From positions 32,176,008-32,240,007 of the forward strand of contig CM049313.1 of NCBI GenBank assembly GCA_026874595.1: a DNA stretch of 64,000 nucleotides, in the 5' to 3' direction. Origin of the DNA: Sipunculus nudus. Its lineage: Eukaryota > Annelida > Sipuncula > Golfingiida > Sipunculidae. Positions 13,124 to 25,575 of this stretch are shown one piece after another. Below the pieces are notes generated by a model that was given only the letters and a program-made list of their open reading frames with translations, ran no database searches and had not been told where the DNA came from. How positions within the stretch are numbered: the first letter of the stretch is position 1; each line of letters begins with the position of its first letter. The position numbers and the translations under genes are program-made.

Positions 13124-13710
13124 ATTCAATTGAACAAATGTGTAAACTACTGAAATGTCAACAGTTAATCAAAAAGCCAACTAATGATCATGGTAATAGT
13201 ACAGATCATTTGTTCACAAACTGCTCACATGCTTCAGTTTCAACATTAGGAAACACATGGTCAGGTCACAAAATATTATTTGCAACAATTTCTTGCTCAT
13301 GAATAAGAACCAATCATATAAACCAACCATGGCCTTTATTACCTCTTCCTCTTAAACTTTATCTCCATTTGATATAATTTTAGATTTTTACCTTCAAGGT
13401 CAATGTCAGCTGAGCACAGTGAACCATGGGTCCCTTGTTTTTTTAATGTAAGTCGCATAGTAAGCAATGGTGATGAACTAAGGTTGCATGAATAACATTT
13501 GAAAAAGAAGCCATGGGACTTGACTTGCAGAAACCTGATTCATTGCACATATCTGGAAATATCCTGTGTATTATGCACTGCAGGATTTTATAACAGAATC
13601 TTACAAGGACAAAAGGGTTCTAGAGCATGTTTGTGGATTTTCTTAAAGAAGTTTTAAAAAGTGAATTATTTTTAAACTGATGGTAGAGTGCATTGAACTA
13701 ACATTCATCT

Positions 13711-13732
13711 GTGTGTATGTGTGTGTGTGTGA
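13711..13732. repeat. (GT)n microsatellite
   Basis: A short run of GTGTGT with one interrupting AT lies about 90 bp upstream of the exon acceptor. Confidence 0.8.
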
Positions 13733-13822
13733 TTCTGGGTACATGGTTCTAATCCTTTGTCAGGATGACCATTCAAGTCAGATTAATTGAGCCAGATTAA
13801 TTAAATACTGCATCTCTTTCAG

Positions 13823-13963
13823 GGTTGCGATAAGACTGCAATGGTCTGGGACATGAGGACAGGACAGTGTGTACAGAAGTTTGAAGGACATGAATCAGAC
13901 ATAAATAGTGTTCGCTTTTATCCCAGTGGTGATGCATTTGCTACTGGATCTGATGATGCAACG
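13823..13963 (+). CDS. GNB5: GNB5 exon (third visible)
   Basis: This exon has 47 whole codons, phase 0 at both ends, between CTCTTTCAG (13822) and GTATGT (13964). It reads [20 protein letters not shown], then [16 protein letters not shown] and ends SDDAT. It holds a complete WD40 blade, including the GH dipeptide and the VWD strand. GCDK-AMVWDMR and [17 protein letters not shown] match Gbeta5 almost residue for residue as I recall it, and are the strongest identification in the window. Confidence 0.96.
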
Positions 13964-14343
13964 GTATGTATAAGTCCAACATATCACAGTTCTTGTGATC
14001 TGAGGAGTACAGCTATGATCATGCTCTAGGTCAGAATAAATGTGGTTCCCAACCATGAACATGCTCTGAGGTCAGAATAAATGTTAGGGTTACAGCTGCA
14101 CCCTTTCTCAGACTAATAGTGAATTATGGCCAGTTTTCTGCCTGTATTGTTAATTAATCAGATGAATGCTGAAGGATTATTCAGTTTTATATTTGAATTT
14201 AGTTATCTTTTATCATCAAATATATATACTGATAATGTATACTGTAGACACAATGTGCAAATGTGCATAATAGGTTATGACTATATACCATAACTTCTGT
14301 TAATCACTTTTGGTCTTACTTTGGTTATCATTGATGTTTTCAG
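13964..14343. other. GNB5 intron, 380 bp
   Basis: A short AT-rich intron with canonical GTATGT donor and TGTTTTCAG acceptor. A 30-bp stretch (GAACATGCTCTGAGGTCAGAA type) is locally repeated at about 14020-14080. Nothing else is recognisable. Confidence 0.8.
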
Positions 14344-14440
14344 TGTCGTCTGTTTGATATTCGTGCTGACAGAGAGGTGACTTGCTACAAAAAGGAGAGC
14401 GTCATATTTGGTTGCAATTCAGTCGACTTCTCACTAAGTG
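14344..14440 (+). CDS. GNB5: GNB5 exon (fourth visible)
   Basis: This 97-nt exon starts TGTCGTCTG after TTTTCAG and ends at AGTG/GTCAGT, leaving one base of a Gly codon (phase 1). It encodes [19 protein letters not shown] then [18 protein letters not shown] and the SVDFSLSG motif are typical Gbeta5 residues. Neighbouring introns are short (380 and 1151 bp), so this is the most compact part of the gene. Confidence 0.95.
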
Positions 14441-15591
14441 GTCAGTTACTTTTAGCTTTGCTTTTCCAAGGTTTCTTTTAAAATTCATTTCTTTAGCTCA
14501 CCTTACTTTTAGATATGGTTATCTGTCCATTTTCATTGACACCTTTCTTGGGTGGTCTTTAGCATGTTATACTTTGTTATTGGCAGGGCATAAAACAAGA
14601 TTTACATCAAGCTTGGTCCAGAAGGTTTAATTTAAAAATATCTGGTCCCTTTTGAATTTTTGCCTGTGCCAAGTTTCATACTTTGTGTGGCTGCTTAAGT
14701 TCTGTTTCATGAAGTATTGATACCTTGAACACCACCACCTCATAAATGTATGCCGATTGTATCCTCAGCCTGAAGGTCAGGGATACTGTAGCTTGAGTTT
14801 GGTTAACCGGCTACCACAGACAGTACTTGCAAGTGAGATAACTCAGTTACCTAAATTGACTAACTATATTAACTGTTTAAATTGCGGTCATCACCTTAAG
14901 TGTGACCTTGACCTTGGTCCATTTGGGTTAAAAACATGCAGAGCATCGGAGATTAAGATTGGTTGGGTCTTGTACACAGGCTAGTGATGCTACCTTCCAT
15001 GTTTTTTGTTTTGTTTTTATACTATTTCCCTCCATTAGAGCCTTGAACAGTTTGTACAGTATAATCCCCCCCCCCCCCCCCACACACACACACAATTGAA
15101 TTCTTTTTTAGAACTTTCTGATGAAGATGGATATGGTTCTGTAGTCAGAACATATCAGATTTGGGTCATGACCTTATTTGGCAAGTGTTCATCTATATAA
15201 AAGATCATGATCTCTGTGATTCAGAAATATGGTGTCGCCTTTAATATTTTTCTATGTTTTAAGCAGGACCATTGGTGTAATGTTTGGATTTGACTTTGTT
15301 ATAGCCATCAAGTTAGGAGTTTCAAATTACGGAACAGAATTTATTTTGCCCTTTGTTCCATGCAAAATTGTTATTAGTTGATTTAGTACATGTTATAGGG
15401 CATCTGCCTGTTATGTAAGTCTTAGTCATTTAAATATGACAGAGCAACAAGTCTAAGCTAGGTGAAACACAGTCACTGAGAGTGAGACCTCATTTTCAAT
15501 ATCTTTTAATACAAAACCTGAATTTGCATGAAACCAGAGTAGTTGGCCCACACATGAACCTGCTTTCTAACAGTGTTGTCTTTGCTTACAG
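14441..15591. other. GNB5 intron, 1.15 kb, with poly-C/CA tract
   Basis: A non-coding intron with GTCAGT donor and TTTGCTTACAG acceptor. A poly-C run followed by (CA)n lies at about 15065-15094. Short open frames at 14382-14984 read past the exon or lie wholly within the intron. No further features are seen. Confidence 0.8.
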
Positions 15592-15758
15592 GGAGGCTGT
15601 TATTTGGTGGCTACAATGATTACTGCATTCATACATGGGATGTCCTTAAAGGTCATCGAGTAGGTATTGTTTATGGCCATGAGAATCGTGTCAGTTGTCT
15701 GTCCGTGTCACCAGATGGCACCGCACTCTGCACGGGCAGTTGGGATTACACATTAAGG
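15592..15758 (+). CDS. GNB5: GNB5 exon (fifth visible)
   Basis: Two bases complete the split Gly codon and 55 codons follow, beginning [20 protein letters not shown], then [19 protein letters not shown] and ending GSWDYTLR at donor GTAAGA (15759), phase 0. It holds the penultimate blade and the start of the last. The GYNDY, WDVLKG, GHENRVS and GSWD motifs are those of Gbeta5. The last blade is closed by the three-residue terminal exon 11.4 kb downstream. Confidence 0.96.
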
Positions 15759-16149
15759 GTAAGAACTTACAAACTGTTCAGCTTGTCAGGGTATGAAATT
15801 TGTTTGAAAATTTACAGGCCAGTCAGGCCTGTGTAATACTGGTTTCACAGGCCCACCAGAAAAAATACAGGCACTTTTTTCTTGTGTCAAAATTAAAAAA
15901 AAAAATAATTTAAAGCTTAAAAAAAAAACTTAACCACATAGGATCTATTTGTATAACATTCACTACCCAAAGGCTTGGTCATATTAACAACAACAAAAAA
16001 TTAATGTGTCACAGACATTTGACTTTTTGCATCTGGCGGGTCATCCCTGATGTATTCCAGCACTTGTGTGTAACTTAAGACCGTATATACTAATATTTGT
16101 ATTATTACCATCATGGAAATTAAAGACTTATTTCTCAATATATATATAT

Positions 16150-16800
16150 TTAGCTCAGCTGGCTTAAATTCAACTGAGCTATAGGAATGGTTCTTTGTCT
16201 GTTGGGTGTCCGTCCGTCCATCTGTCTGTCTGTTAAATTGGCACGTTTTGAAACTTTTAGACATACAAATTCAAAATTTTGCATATAGTTAGATGTCCCC
16301 AAAATCTCCTATCATACCGAAAAAGGGCCAATAGGACTTTGTTCCTTATCTTCGAGATATGAAGGAAAAACCTCAATTTTCCATTAAAAAGCCATTGTCA
16401 CACTTCAGGACTGCCTAATATTAAAACCACTGATCTGTTATTGATCATATTTCATATACTTTATATTCCTCTAAATATTTCATATATACATACCAGAAAT
16501 TAGGTCAGTATTGTGTAATTTCTTGAATTTATGGGCCCAAACATAATGCACTTAACATGAAAATTGTTGAAGCTGGAGATTTTTTAGGGATTTTAACTTA
16601 ATTCATTCAGGATTCCTTTGTATACCCAAAATAAGAACCAAATTTTGCAAATTGGAACCTAAAAATTTGGCCACAGCATGATTTTTTTTCCCTGTAGGTA
16701 CTGTGGTTTTAATATTCACAGCATGTACACATAAGCATTTAATCTGTTAAAATCTGAAATTTGAAAATGAGGGTAGTTATTGATTTTTTGGGGGGCTCAT
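16150..16800 (+). mobile_element. AGCTCAG-family element, 3'-truncated
   Basis: The head reads TTTAGCTCAGCTGGC with the second arm CAACTGAGC, then a TCCG/TCTG-rich tract (16195-16235) and the body shared with copies A and E. It includes the recurrent GGACTGCCTAATAT and ATGGGCCCAAACATAATG segments. Similarity fades after about 16800, and no 3' inverted motif or hairpin precedes the next element at 17059. Confidence 0.55.
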
Positions 16801-17058
16801 ATTGTATTCACATGAATTGTCTAGCAGTCATTGGAGGTCATTCAGTACAGTTCTCTCTGCTTACCTGATCTGTTGGCCATGTAGCTCTGATTGGCTTGTT
16901 ATATAAGGTACTTTCAGCTGGCTGATTCTATGTCAGGCTGCCTGAAGTGAGCACCCCCTCTGTCTGTCACTCTGTCCTTTTCTTTCTCTCACCCTATCTC
17001 TCTACCCCACCCCTTGTTGACAGGTTCATTAAACAAGATGAATCTTATAATTTCCTAG

Positions 17059-19684
17059 TTTTTAGCTCAGCTGACTATAAGTCATCTGAGCTATAGTCGT
17101 GGTCCATTGTCCGTCGTCCGTCCGTCTGTCCGTCCGTCCGTCCGTCCGTCCGTCCGTCCGTAGATGTGGCACGTTTTGAAACTGTAAGACCTAGGAATCC
17201 AAAATTCAGCATAATGTTAGATGTCCCCAAGATCTCCTACCAAGCCGAAAACTGGGTCTTTGCGACTTCATTCCTTTGAGAAATTAGGAAAAACCTCAAT
17301 TTTTTATTAAAAACCTATATTCACACTTCAGGACTGCCTAATATCAAAACCACCCATCTGTTTTTCCTCATATTTCCTATAAATAATCCCCTATATAATT
17401 CCTATGTACATGCCAGAAATTAGGTCTGTATTATATAATTTAAAAAAGTTATGGGCCCAAACATAATGCATTTTGTAAATAATCAGGAAAGACATTTTAT
17501 CACTTAACACAAAACTTGTTAAAGCTAAGCACTTTTTTTCCAGTAATATTACTTTTATTAATCAAAATTAAATTGTATACCCAAAATTAGATCAAAATCT
17601 TTTAAATTTTTTAAAATATTAGCAAAAATAAAAAATTGGTACCTTAAATTTTGCCCAACTTTGACCATGGCACGTTTTTTTGCTGTAACTGCTGTGGATT
17701 TAATTTTCACAACATGTTTTTGTTAGCATTTCAACTGTTAACACCAAAAATTTGAAACCAGTTGATCAAAAACTGTAGATTTTATTCAAGTTTTCAAGCA
17801 CCATGTCACATATTGCTAGTGTTATGCAGTTTGCTAGAGCTCAGCTCCCGAGCTTCAGCTCTAAGTTCCTTAAATTTGGCATACAGTTAGATTTCTCCAA
17901 AATCCCTTACCATGCCAAGAATTTGGTCACTAGGACTTAATTCCTTCGAGATATCAATGAAAAACTTCATTTTTCCATTAAAAACCCATTGTTACACTTT
18001 AAGACTGCCTAATATCAAAACCACTGATCTGACTTTAATCATAAATAATATACATATTTTTCTATACATTCGCTATGCACATGCCAGAAATGATGTCAGT
18101 ATTGCGAAATTGTTTTAAGTTATGGGCCCAAACATAATGCACTTTGTAAAAAATCAAGAAATATATTTACTCCCTTAACAAGGGCATTGCTGAAGCTAGA
18201 GATTTTTTTGTCAGGGATGTAACATTATTTAATCAAGATTCAATTGAATACCAAAAATTAGTTCTGAATTTTTCATATTTTATAAGTTATTAGTATAAAT
18301 ATAAAATTAGTACCTTAAATTTTGCCCAACTGTGACCATGGCACGTTTGTTTCCCGTGAGCACTGTTGATATAATTTTCATATCATGCACACATTAGGAT
18401 TTCAGCTTTTTAGTTTAGAAAGCTTAAAGAAATTGGCCAAATATTGTAGCTTTTATTAATGTTTTTTATGAGACCCTGTCAAACTTTGGCTCTCTCCAGC
18501 CCCTCTTGAGTCACCTGTATGTTGACCTTGTTGACCTTTCATCAAATTATGCACGCTTGAGTCGAGAATCCAGGCAGCTTATGGCCAGTCACAGTTGATC
18601 CAGGTGTTCAACCCAACTCATCTAGTAGTTTTAACCAACAACATAACAATAAACAATATATTAATAAATTTTTATTGGTTTTTAATAACAAATTAAAGAA
18701 AAATAGAAAAGGAATTTGTTAGTTTATAATAACAGGAAATTAACTTGCAGTTACTGATGATATAAGAATCTTGTATCGATGGGTAGAATGTCACATATTC
18801 CAAATAACACCATGCAGTCACCTATGGCATTTTCAGTTCAATTTTAATGATAAAGAAGTAAATCATATTATTCATTACTAATCATTAGGGATTATATGAA
18901 GGAAATTAATGATAGACAAAGATGCAGTTAATAATATTAATCTAGATTCCTACTGTGTCTAGTGTGTACATTGATGTGAAATAAGTCCAGAATTAATTTT
19001 TTACAGTTATTTTTTAATATAAATAAAAGCCATTAAACCAGGTACTTATGATCATTATTTAAATGTGTGAATTTTGTATATTCTGGATTCTCAACATCAT
19101 TGTTTGGTGAAAACTGAATAAATACCAGACATGGTGCGAATACTTTGTAATTGTATTTAAATACTAATATGATTATGTTTTCCATTAAATTTCTTGCATA
19201 AAGAATGGGAATTCAGGTAAAAATGAAAGTATATGAATACTCATGCAAATACTTTCAAAATGTATTCATGAATGCATTCATGAATATATTCTTTAATATT
19301 ATTTTAATAATCATATCAGTTATATTTCATTTTAAAAAATCATACGATTCTCTTATTATTTTTAATAAAAATTATATTTGGGACAATATTTGTAATTTTT
19401 TTAATAAATAGTTAAACTCTTATATTATATGTTCTGCTTATAAGTTATATGGCCAAGTCAAAATCTGTGTGACAGTAGTACTCCATTTGTTAATAAAATA
19501 AATGAAATCAATCCTCTTCCCTGTCTCCAAAGGTACTATGAAAATCATACATAAGCTAAACAACAACAACTCATGATACAGCTTATATTTATTACCACAC
19601 AAAACCAGCATGTGCATCATTTCTAAATAATATTTTTTTATCATATATAACAGCTGAGCGTCGTGACCCATAGGTCCCTTGTTT
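17059..19684 (+). mobile_element. Helentron-like AGCTCAGCTGA element (copy E)
   Basis: A second near-identical copy of the 2569-5192 element. It has the head motif at 17064-17074, an expanded (TCCG)n tract at about 17108-17160, and the inverted motif CAGCTGAGC at 19651-19659, followed by the CATA-loop hairpin and CCTTGTTT. The flanks differ from copy A. The left junction CTAGTTT and right junction GTTTAGTAAAG allow a GTTT duplication or simple insertion in a T-run. Confidence 0.7.
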
Positions 19685-20275
19685 AGTAAAGTTAATTAAT
19701 TTTTTATTTATTAGAAACAAAATTTTTAGGTCTTGCTACATTTTCATTTATACAATCCCGTGCTCTACATATTGCAAATTCATAATTAGTAATAAATTTT
19801 TTAGGTCAGCTGACAAAGTCATCCACCATCTGTGCACTCGGACATTAGTTTTTATTGCTAATGAGTAAAATTTATTTGATTAAAAAAATAATGGGATCAG
19901 AAAAAATTCAGATCTTATTGAAACATATTCTTGCCTTAGGAGAATGGAACATAAAGTGATCAGCTCTGTCCATCATATCTCCTTTATCATTAAATAAAAA
20001 TTAATTATGAAATTTTTCCTATTAGCACTGTTGAAATAGCTTTCATATGCTGTATGTGTTTGGAATTAAGCTATTTAAGTCTGAAATTTGAAAGCAAATT
20101 ATATATTCAGTTGTGTATTATTGCAGATGGTAAACTTTAAAAAAAACTTGATAAAATAAATAAATTAAGAAATAATTGAAACTTCATATATTTTCAGCTT
20201 TGTTTGTCTACCAGTCTGTCTTTTCTTTTTTTTAAGTATTAAGTAATTTAGAATGAACTCTTTTGTCCTATAAGC

Positions 20276-23104
20276 TTTTTAGCTCAGCTGACTATAAGTC
20301 ATCTGAGCTATAGTCGTGGTCCATTGTCCGTCTGTCCGTCCGTCCGTCCGTCCGTCCGTCCGTCCGTAGATGTGGCACGTTTTGAAACCGTAAGACCTAG
20401 GAATCCAAAATTCAGCATAATGTTAGATGTCCCCAAGATCTCCTACCAAGCCGAAAACTGGGTCTTTGCGACTTCGTTCCTTTGAGAAATTAAGGAAAAA
20501 CCTCAATTTTTTATTAAAATCCTATTTTCACACTTCAGGACTGCCTAATATCAAAACCACTCATCTGTTTTTCCTCATATTTACCATAAATAATCCTCTA
20601 TATGGTTCCTATGTACATGCCAGAAATTGGGTCTGTATTATATAATTTAAAAAAGTTATGGGCCCAAACATAATGCATTTTGTAAATAATCAGGAAAAAA
20701 ATTTGATCACTTAACACAAAACTTGTTAAAGCTAAGCACTTTTTTTCCAGTAATATAACTTTTATTAATCAAAATTAAATTGTATACCCAAAATTTGATC
20801 AAAATCTTTTAAATTTTTTGAAATATTAGCAAAAATAAAAAATTGGTACCTTAAACTTTGCCCAACTTTGACAATGGCACGTTTTTTTTCTGTAACTGCT
20901 GTGGATTTGATTTTCAAAGCATGTTTTTGTTAGCATTTCAACTGTTAACATCTAAAATTTGAAACCAGTTGATCAAAAACTGTAGATTTTATTCAAGTTT
21001 TCAAGCACCATGTCACATATTGTTTACATCAACCTAGTGTTATGCAGTTTGCTAGAGCTCAGCTCCCCAGCTTCAGCTCTAAGTTCCTTAAATTAGGCAT
21101 ACAGTAAGATGTCTCCAAAATCCCCTACCATGCCAAGAATTTGGTCACCAGAACTTAATTCCTTCGAGATATTAATGAAAAACTTCATTTTTTTCATTAA
21201 AAACCCTTTGTTGCACTTCAGGACTGCCTAGTATCAAAACCACTGATCTGACTTTGATCATATATAATATACATATTTTTCTATACATTCGCTATGCACA
21301 TGCCAGAAATGATGTCAGTATTGCGTAATTGTTTTAAGTTATGTGCCCAAACAAAATTGACTTTGTAAAAAATCAGGAAAAATATTTACTCAGGTTTCAT
21401 GAAAATTATTGAAGCTAGAGAATTTTTTTAAGTATATAACTTTGTTTAATTAAGATTCAATTGTATACCCAAAATTAGATCTGTATTTTGTAAATTTTAT
21501 AAGTTATTAGCATAAACATAAAATCAGTACCTGAAATTTTACCCAACTTTGACCATGGCACATTTTTTCCCTGTGAGTACTGTTGATTTAATTTTCTCAG
21601 AATGTAAACATAAGTATTTAATGTGTTTAAATCTGAAATTTGAAACTAAAAGGTTGAAAATTAGGCTAGTTATTGAATTTTATCTTGAGGGTCTATTGTA
21701 GTCACTTGCTTTGTTCCAGATGCAGGTAGGCCACTCCAGGTCACTGGAAGTCAGCTATGCCAGGGTTCCTGATTTGTTTCAGTCACTGGGGGAGATCCCC
21801 TGCTGTGACAGGTGTACAATTGTTCTCATATCACACCCCCTCCCCCCCCCCCCCCCATGAATATATAAATTTACATTTGTATGCATGATGTGGTGTTACA
21901 TGACAAGATTGAGATTTATGATGATGCAATTTAGAATTATGAATCAACGTTTATATTCAGAAATTTATGCTATATTGGAAATGTATACAAATTAAACTTA
22001 AAATAAAAAAAAAGGATCTAATACAAACATGTGTTCATTATTTTCGAGCCTCAGCAGAATTGGAGATCAGGCTTTGTTTGCCCTGAATGTTTATGCAAAA
22101 GTGTTGTTAATCCCATCTCCTCCCCCCCCCCCCCCCCCCCAGCTGTCATTGATCCTTAGCACCTCATCGTCACCTGTGCACTGGGACATTAGTTAATATT
22201 GCAAATGTGTACAATGTTTTCAATTTGAAAGATAATTGGATTAGAAAAAATTAAGATCTAATATTGAAACATATTCTTGCCCCAGGAGAATGGAACATAA
22301 AGTGATCAGCTCTTGTCTGTCCATCATCTCTCAATTATCATTAAATATATATACTAATTATGAAATTTTTCCTTTAAGCACTGTTGAAATAACTTTCATA
22401 TGCTGTATGTGTATGGATTTAAGCCATTAAAGTCTGAAATTTGAAAGCAACTTATGTATTCAGATGTGTAATATTGCAGATGAAAAACTTTAAAATATTA
22501 AAATATATTATCAGCTTTGTTTGTCTAACAGTCTGTCTGTCCTTTTTTAAATATTATGTAATTGTGAATGGACTATTTAATCCTGTAAGTATTGTTGAAT
22601 TAAATGGAAATCCTATATGTATATACACTATGTTAATACAGAGATGTTGTAACTCCCATCATTCCAGCCCTCCCCCCCCCCCCCCCCCAACCACCACCAC
22701 CAGGTTCTTGCATCTGGGGACTGGAGACATCAGTTATATTTCAACTGTATACATTTTATAAAATAAAAATACATATATTTAATAATATATATTATGTAAA
22801 ATAGATCCAATTGAGCAAATGTGTAAACTACTGAACTGTCAACAAACTATCAAAAAGCAAGCCAATGATCATGGTAATAATATACATCTTATGTTCACAA
22901 ACTGCTCACATGCTTCAATTTTGACATTAGAGAATGCATGGTTTGGTCACAAAATATTATTTGCAACAATTTCTCACTCATCAATACAAACCAATCATGT
23001 CAACCAGCCATGGCATATATTACCTTTTCATCTTAGACTTGATCTCCATTATTATTTTAGATTTTTACCTTTAAGGCCAACTTCAGCTGAGCACAGTGAC
23101 CCAT
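20276..23104 (+). mobile_element. Helentron-like AGCTCAGCTGA element (copy F), long variant
   Basis: It starts with TTTTTAGCTCAGCTGAC (motif 20281-20291) and a (TCCG)n tract (20325-20367). It shares its first 1.2 kb with copies A and E, then runs into a different 3' half seen also at 10310-13441. Poly-C tracts lie at about 21836-21856, 22121-22140 and 22671-22687. It ends at CAGCTGAGCACAGTGACCCAT, where the terminal hairpin and CTTGTTT are lost. It serves as the uninterrupted reference for the nested copy at 6893-13441. Confidence 0.6.
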
Positions 23105-23194
23105 ATTTATAGCACCATGTCTTGAATGTTTACATCAAGTCATTGGTTAACAGTGTTCCAGGCTGTTACATAACACCTTCACTCCTTGCCTACT

Positions 23195-25575
23195 GCTTCT
23201 GTGAGTGTCTGGGTCAGGCTGGGTCAGGCAGTAATTACCAGAGAGCCTTTCTCCTCTCTCTTTCCCTTTCTCTCTTTCTAGCTCTCTTTCTCTCTCTCTC
23301 TTTCTCTCTCTCACCCCTATGCCTCCCTTCCTCCCTCCACCCCATTATGTTGACAGGTACTATAAACCTAATTTATTAGATATATATGTTGATGCAATTA
23401 AGAAATGTGAATCAACTGAAATATTCACATATATGTTATACTCTAAATGTATAGTTACATTTTCAAACCTGGAAAAAAATGATGTTATAAAAAAGGGAAT
23501 TTATGTAAAAATTGTTCATAATTTCCTGGCTCAGAAGAATGGGAATTAAAATTATTTGCTTTGTTTCTCTAGCTTTCTTGCCTGTTTTAAATATTTAATA
23601 ATTATGAATAAACTTTTTTTTCCTGTAAGCTCTGATTAATTAAATTTCATATCCTGTACGTATATGCAAGGGTATTGTAACTCCAACCATCCCCTTCCCC
23701 CACCCCACTAAGTCCTTGCTCCTTCGCACTGTCAACAATAGTGTTATTGCTATAGCATAAAATTTAATAATTTGAAGAAAATATATACAGAGATTCTGTG
23801 AGTGTCTGGGTCAGGCTGGGTCAGGCAGTAATTACCATAGAGCCTTTCTCCTCTCTCTCTTTTTCCTTTCTCTCTTTCTAGCTCTCTTTCTCTCTCTCTC
23901 TTTCTCTCTCTCTCACCCCTATGCCTTCCTTCCTCCCTCCACCCCATTATGTTGACAGGTACTATAAACCTAATTTATTAGATATATGTTGATGCAATTA
24001 AGAAATGTGAATCAACTGAAATATTCACATATATTTGTTATACTCTAAATGTATAGTTACATTTTCAAACCTGGAAAAAAATGATGTTATAAAAAAGGGA
24101 ATTTATGTAAAAATTGTTCATAATTTCCTGGCTCAGAAGAATGGGAATTAAAATTATTTGCTTTGTTTCTCTAGCTTTCTTGCCTGTTTTAAATATTTAA
24201 TAATTATGAATAAACTTTTTTTTCCTGTAAGCTCTGATTAATTAAATTTCATATCCTGTACGTATATGCAAGGGTATTGTAACTCCCACCATCCCCTTCC
24301 CCCACCCCACTAAGTCCTTGCTCCTTTGCACTGTCAACAATAGTGTTATTGCTATAGCATAAAATTGAATAATTTGAAGAAAATATATACAGAGATTCTG
24401 TGAGTGTCTGGGTCAGGCAGTAATTACCATAGAGCCTTTCTCCTCTCTCTTTCCCTTTCTCTCTTTCTAGCTCTCTTTCTCTCTCTCTCTTTCTCTCTCT
24501 CTCACCCCTATGCCTTCCTTCCTCCCTCCACCCCATTATGTTGACAGGTACTATAAACCTAATTTATTAGATATATATGTTGATGCAATTAAGAAATGTG
24601 AATCAACTGAAATATTCACATATATTTGTTATACTCTAAATGTATAGTTACATTTTCAAACCTGGAAAAAAATGATGTTATAAAAAAGGGAATTTATGTA
24701 AAAATTGTTCATAATTTCCTGGCTCAGAAGAATGGGAATTAAAATTATTTGCTTTGTTTCTCTAGCTTTCTTGCCTGTTTTAAATATTTAATAATTATGA
24801 ATAAACTTTTTTTTCCTGTAAGCTCTGATTAATTAAATTTCATATCCTGTACGTATATGCAAGGGTATTGTAACTCCCACCATCCCCTTCCCCCACCCCA
24901 CTAAGTCCTTGCTCCTTTGCACTGTCAACAATAGTGTTATTGCTATAGCATAAAATTGAATAATTTGAAGAAAATATATACAGAGATTCTGTGAGTGTCT
25001 GGGTCAGGCAGTAATTACCATAGAGCCTTTCTCCTCTCTCTTTCCCTTTCTCTCTTTCTAGCTCTCTTTCTCTCTCTCTCTTTCTCTCTCTCTCACCCCT
25101 ATGCCTTCCTTCCTCCCTCCACCCCATTATGTTGACAGGTACTATAAACCTAATTTATTAGATATATATGTTGATGCAATTAAGAAATGTGAATCAACTG
25201 AAATATTCACATATATTTGTTATACTCTAAATGTATAGTTACATTTTCAAACCTGGAAAAAAATGATGTTATAAAAAAGGGAATTTATGTAAAAATTGTT
25301 CATAATTTCCTGGCTCAGAAGAATGGGAATTAAAATTATTTGCTTTGTTTCTCTAGCTTTCTTGCCTGTTTTAAATATTTAATAATTATGAATAAACTTT
25401 TTTTTCCTGTAAGCTCTGATTAATTAAATTTCATATCCTGTACGTATATGCAAGGGTATTGTAACTCCCACCATCCCCTTCCCCCATCCCACTTAGTCCT
25501 TGCTCCTTCGCACTGTCAACAATAGTGCTATTGCTATAGCATAAAATTTAATAATTTGAAGAAAATATATACAGA
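23195..25575. repeat. Four tandem copies of a 589-602 bp unit
   Basis: The marker GTTGACAGGTACTATAAACC recurs at 23349, 23951, 24540 and 25131 (spacings 602, 589 and 591). Each unit carries a CT-rich tract, then an AT-rich part and ends in a CCCAC-rich part. Units 3 and 4 are almost identical and units 1 and 2 differ by small indels, which suggests recent amplification. Arg/Glu-rich minus-strand open frames in the CT tract are low-complexity artefacts. Confidence 0.9.

Larger units (their letters stand above)
6893..13441 (+). mobile_element. AGCTCAG-family element (copy B/C) interrupted by two nested insertions
   Basis: The 5' part (about 6893-7420) has the AGCTCA...TCATCTGAGC head and TCCG-rich tract. 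The sequence resumes at about 10309 with AAGTTATTAGCATAAA and runs to the 3' end at about 13408-13441 (CAGCTGAGC, then CCATGGG and TCCCTTGTTT). The uninterrupted paralogue at 20276-23104 reads straight through both breakpoints (near 21497 and 22808). The element is therefore one copy split by the insertions at 7421-10308 and 11378-13123. Confidence 0.65.

Noticed and set aside
23750-25127. Arg/Glu-rich minus-strand proteins in the 591-bp repeats
   Set aside because: They are the translation of CT microsatellite tracts and repeat in every unit.
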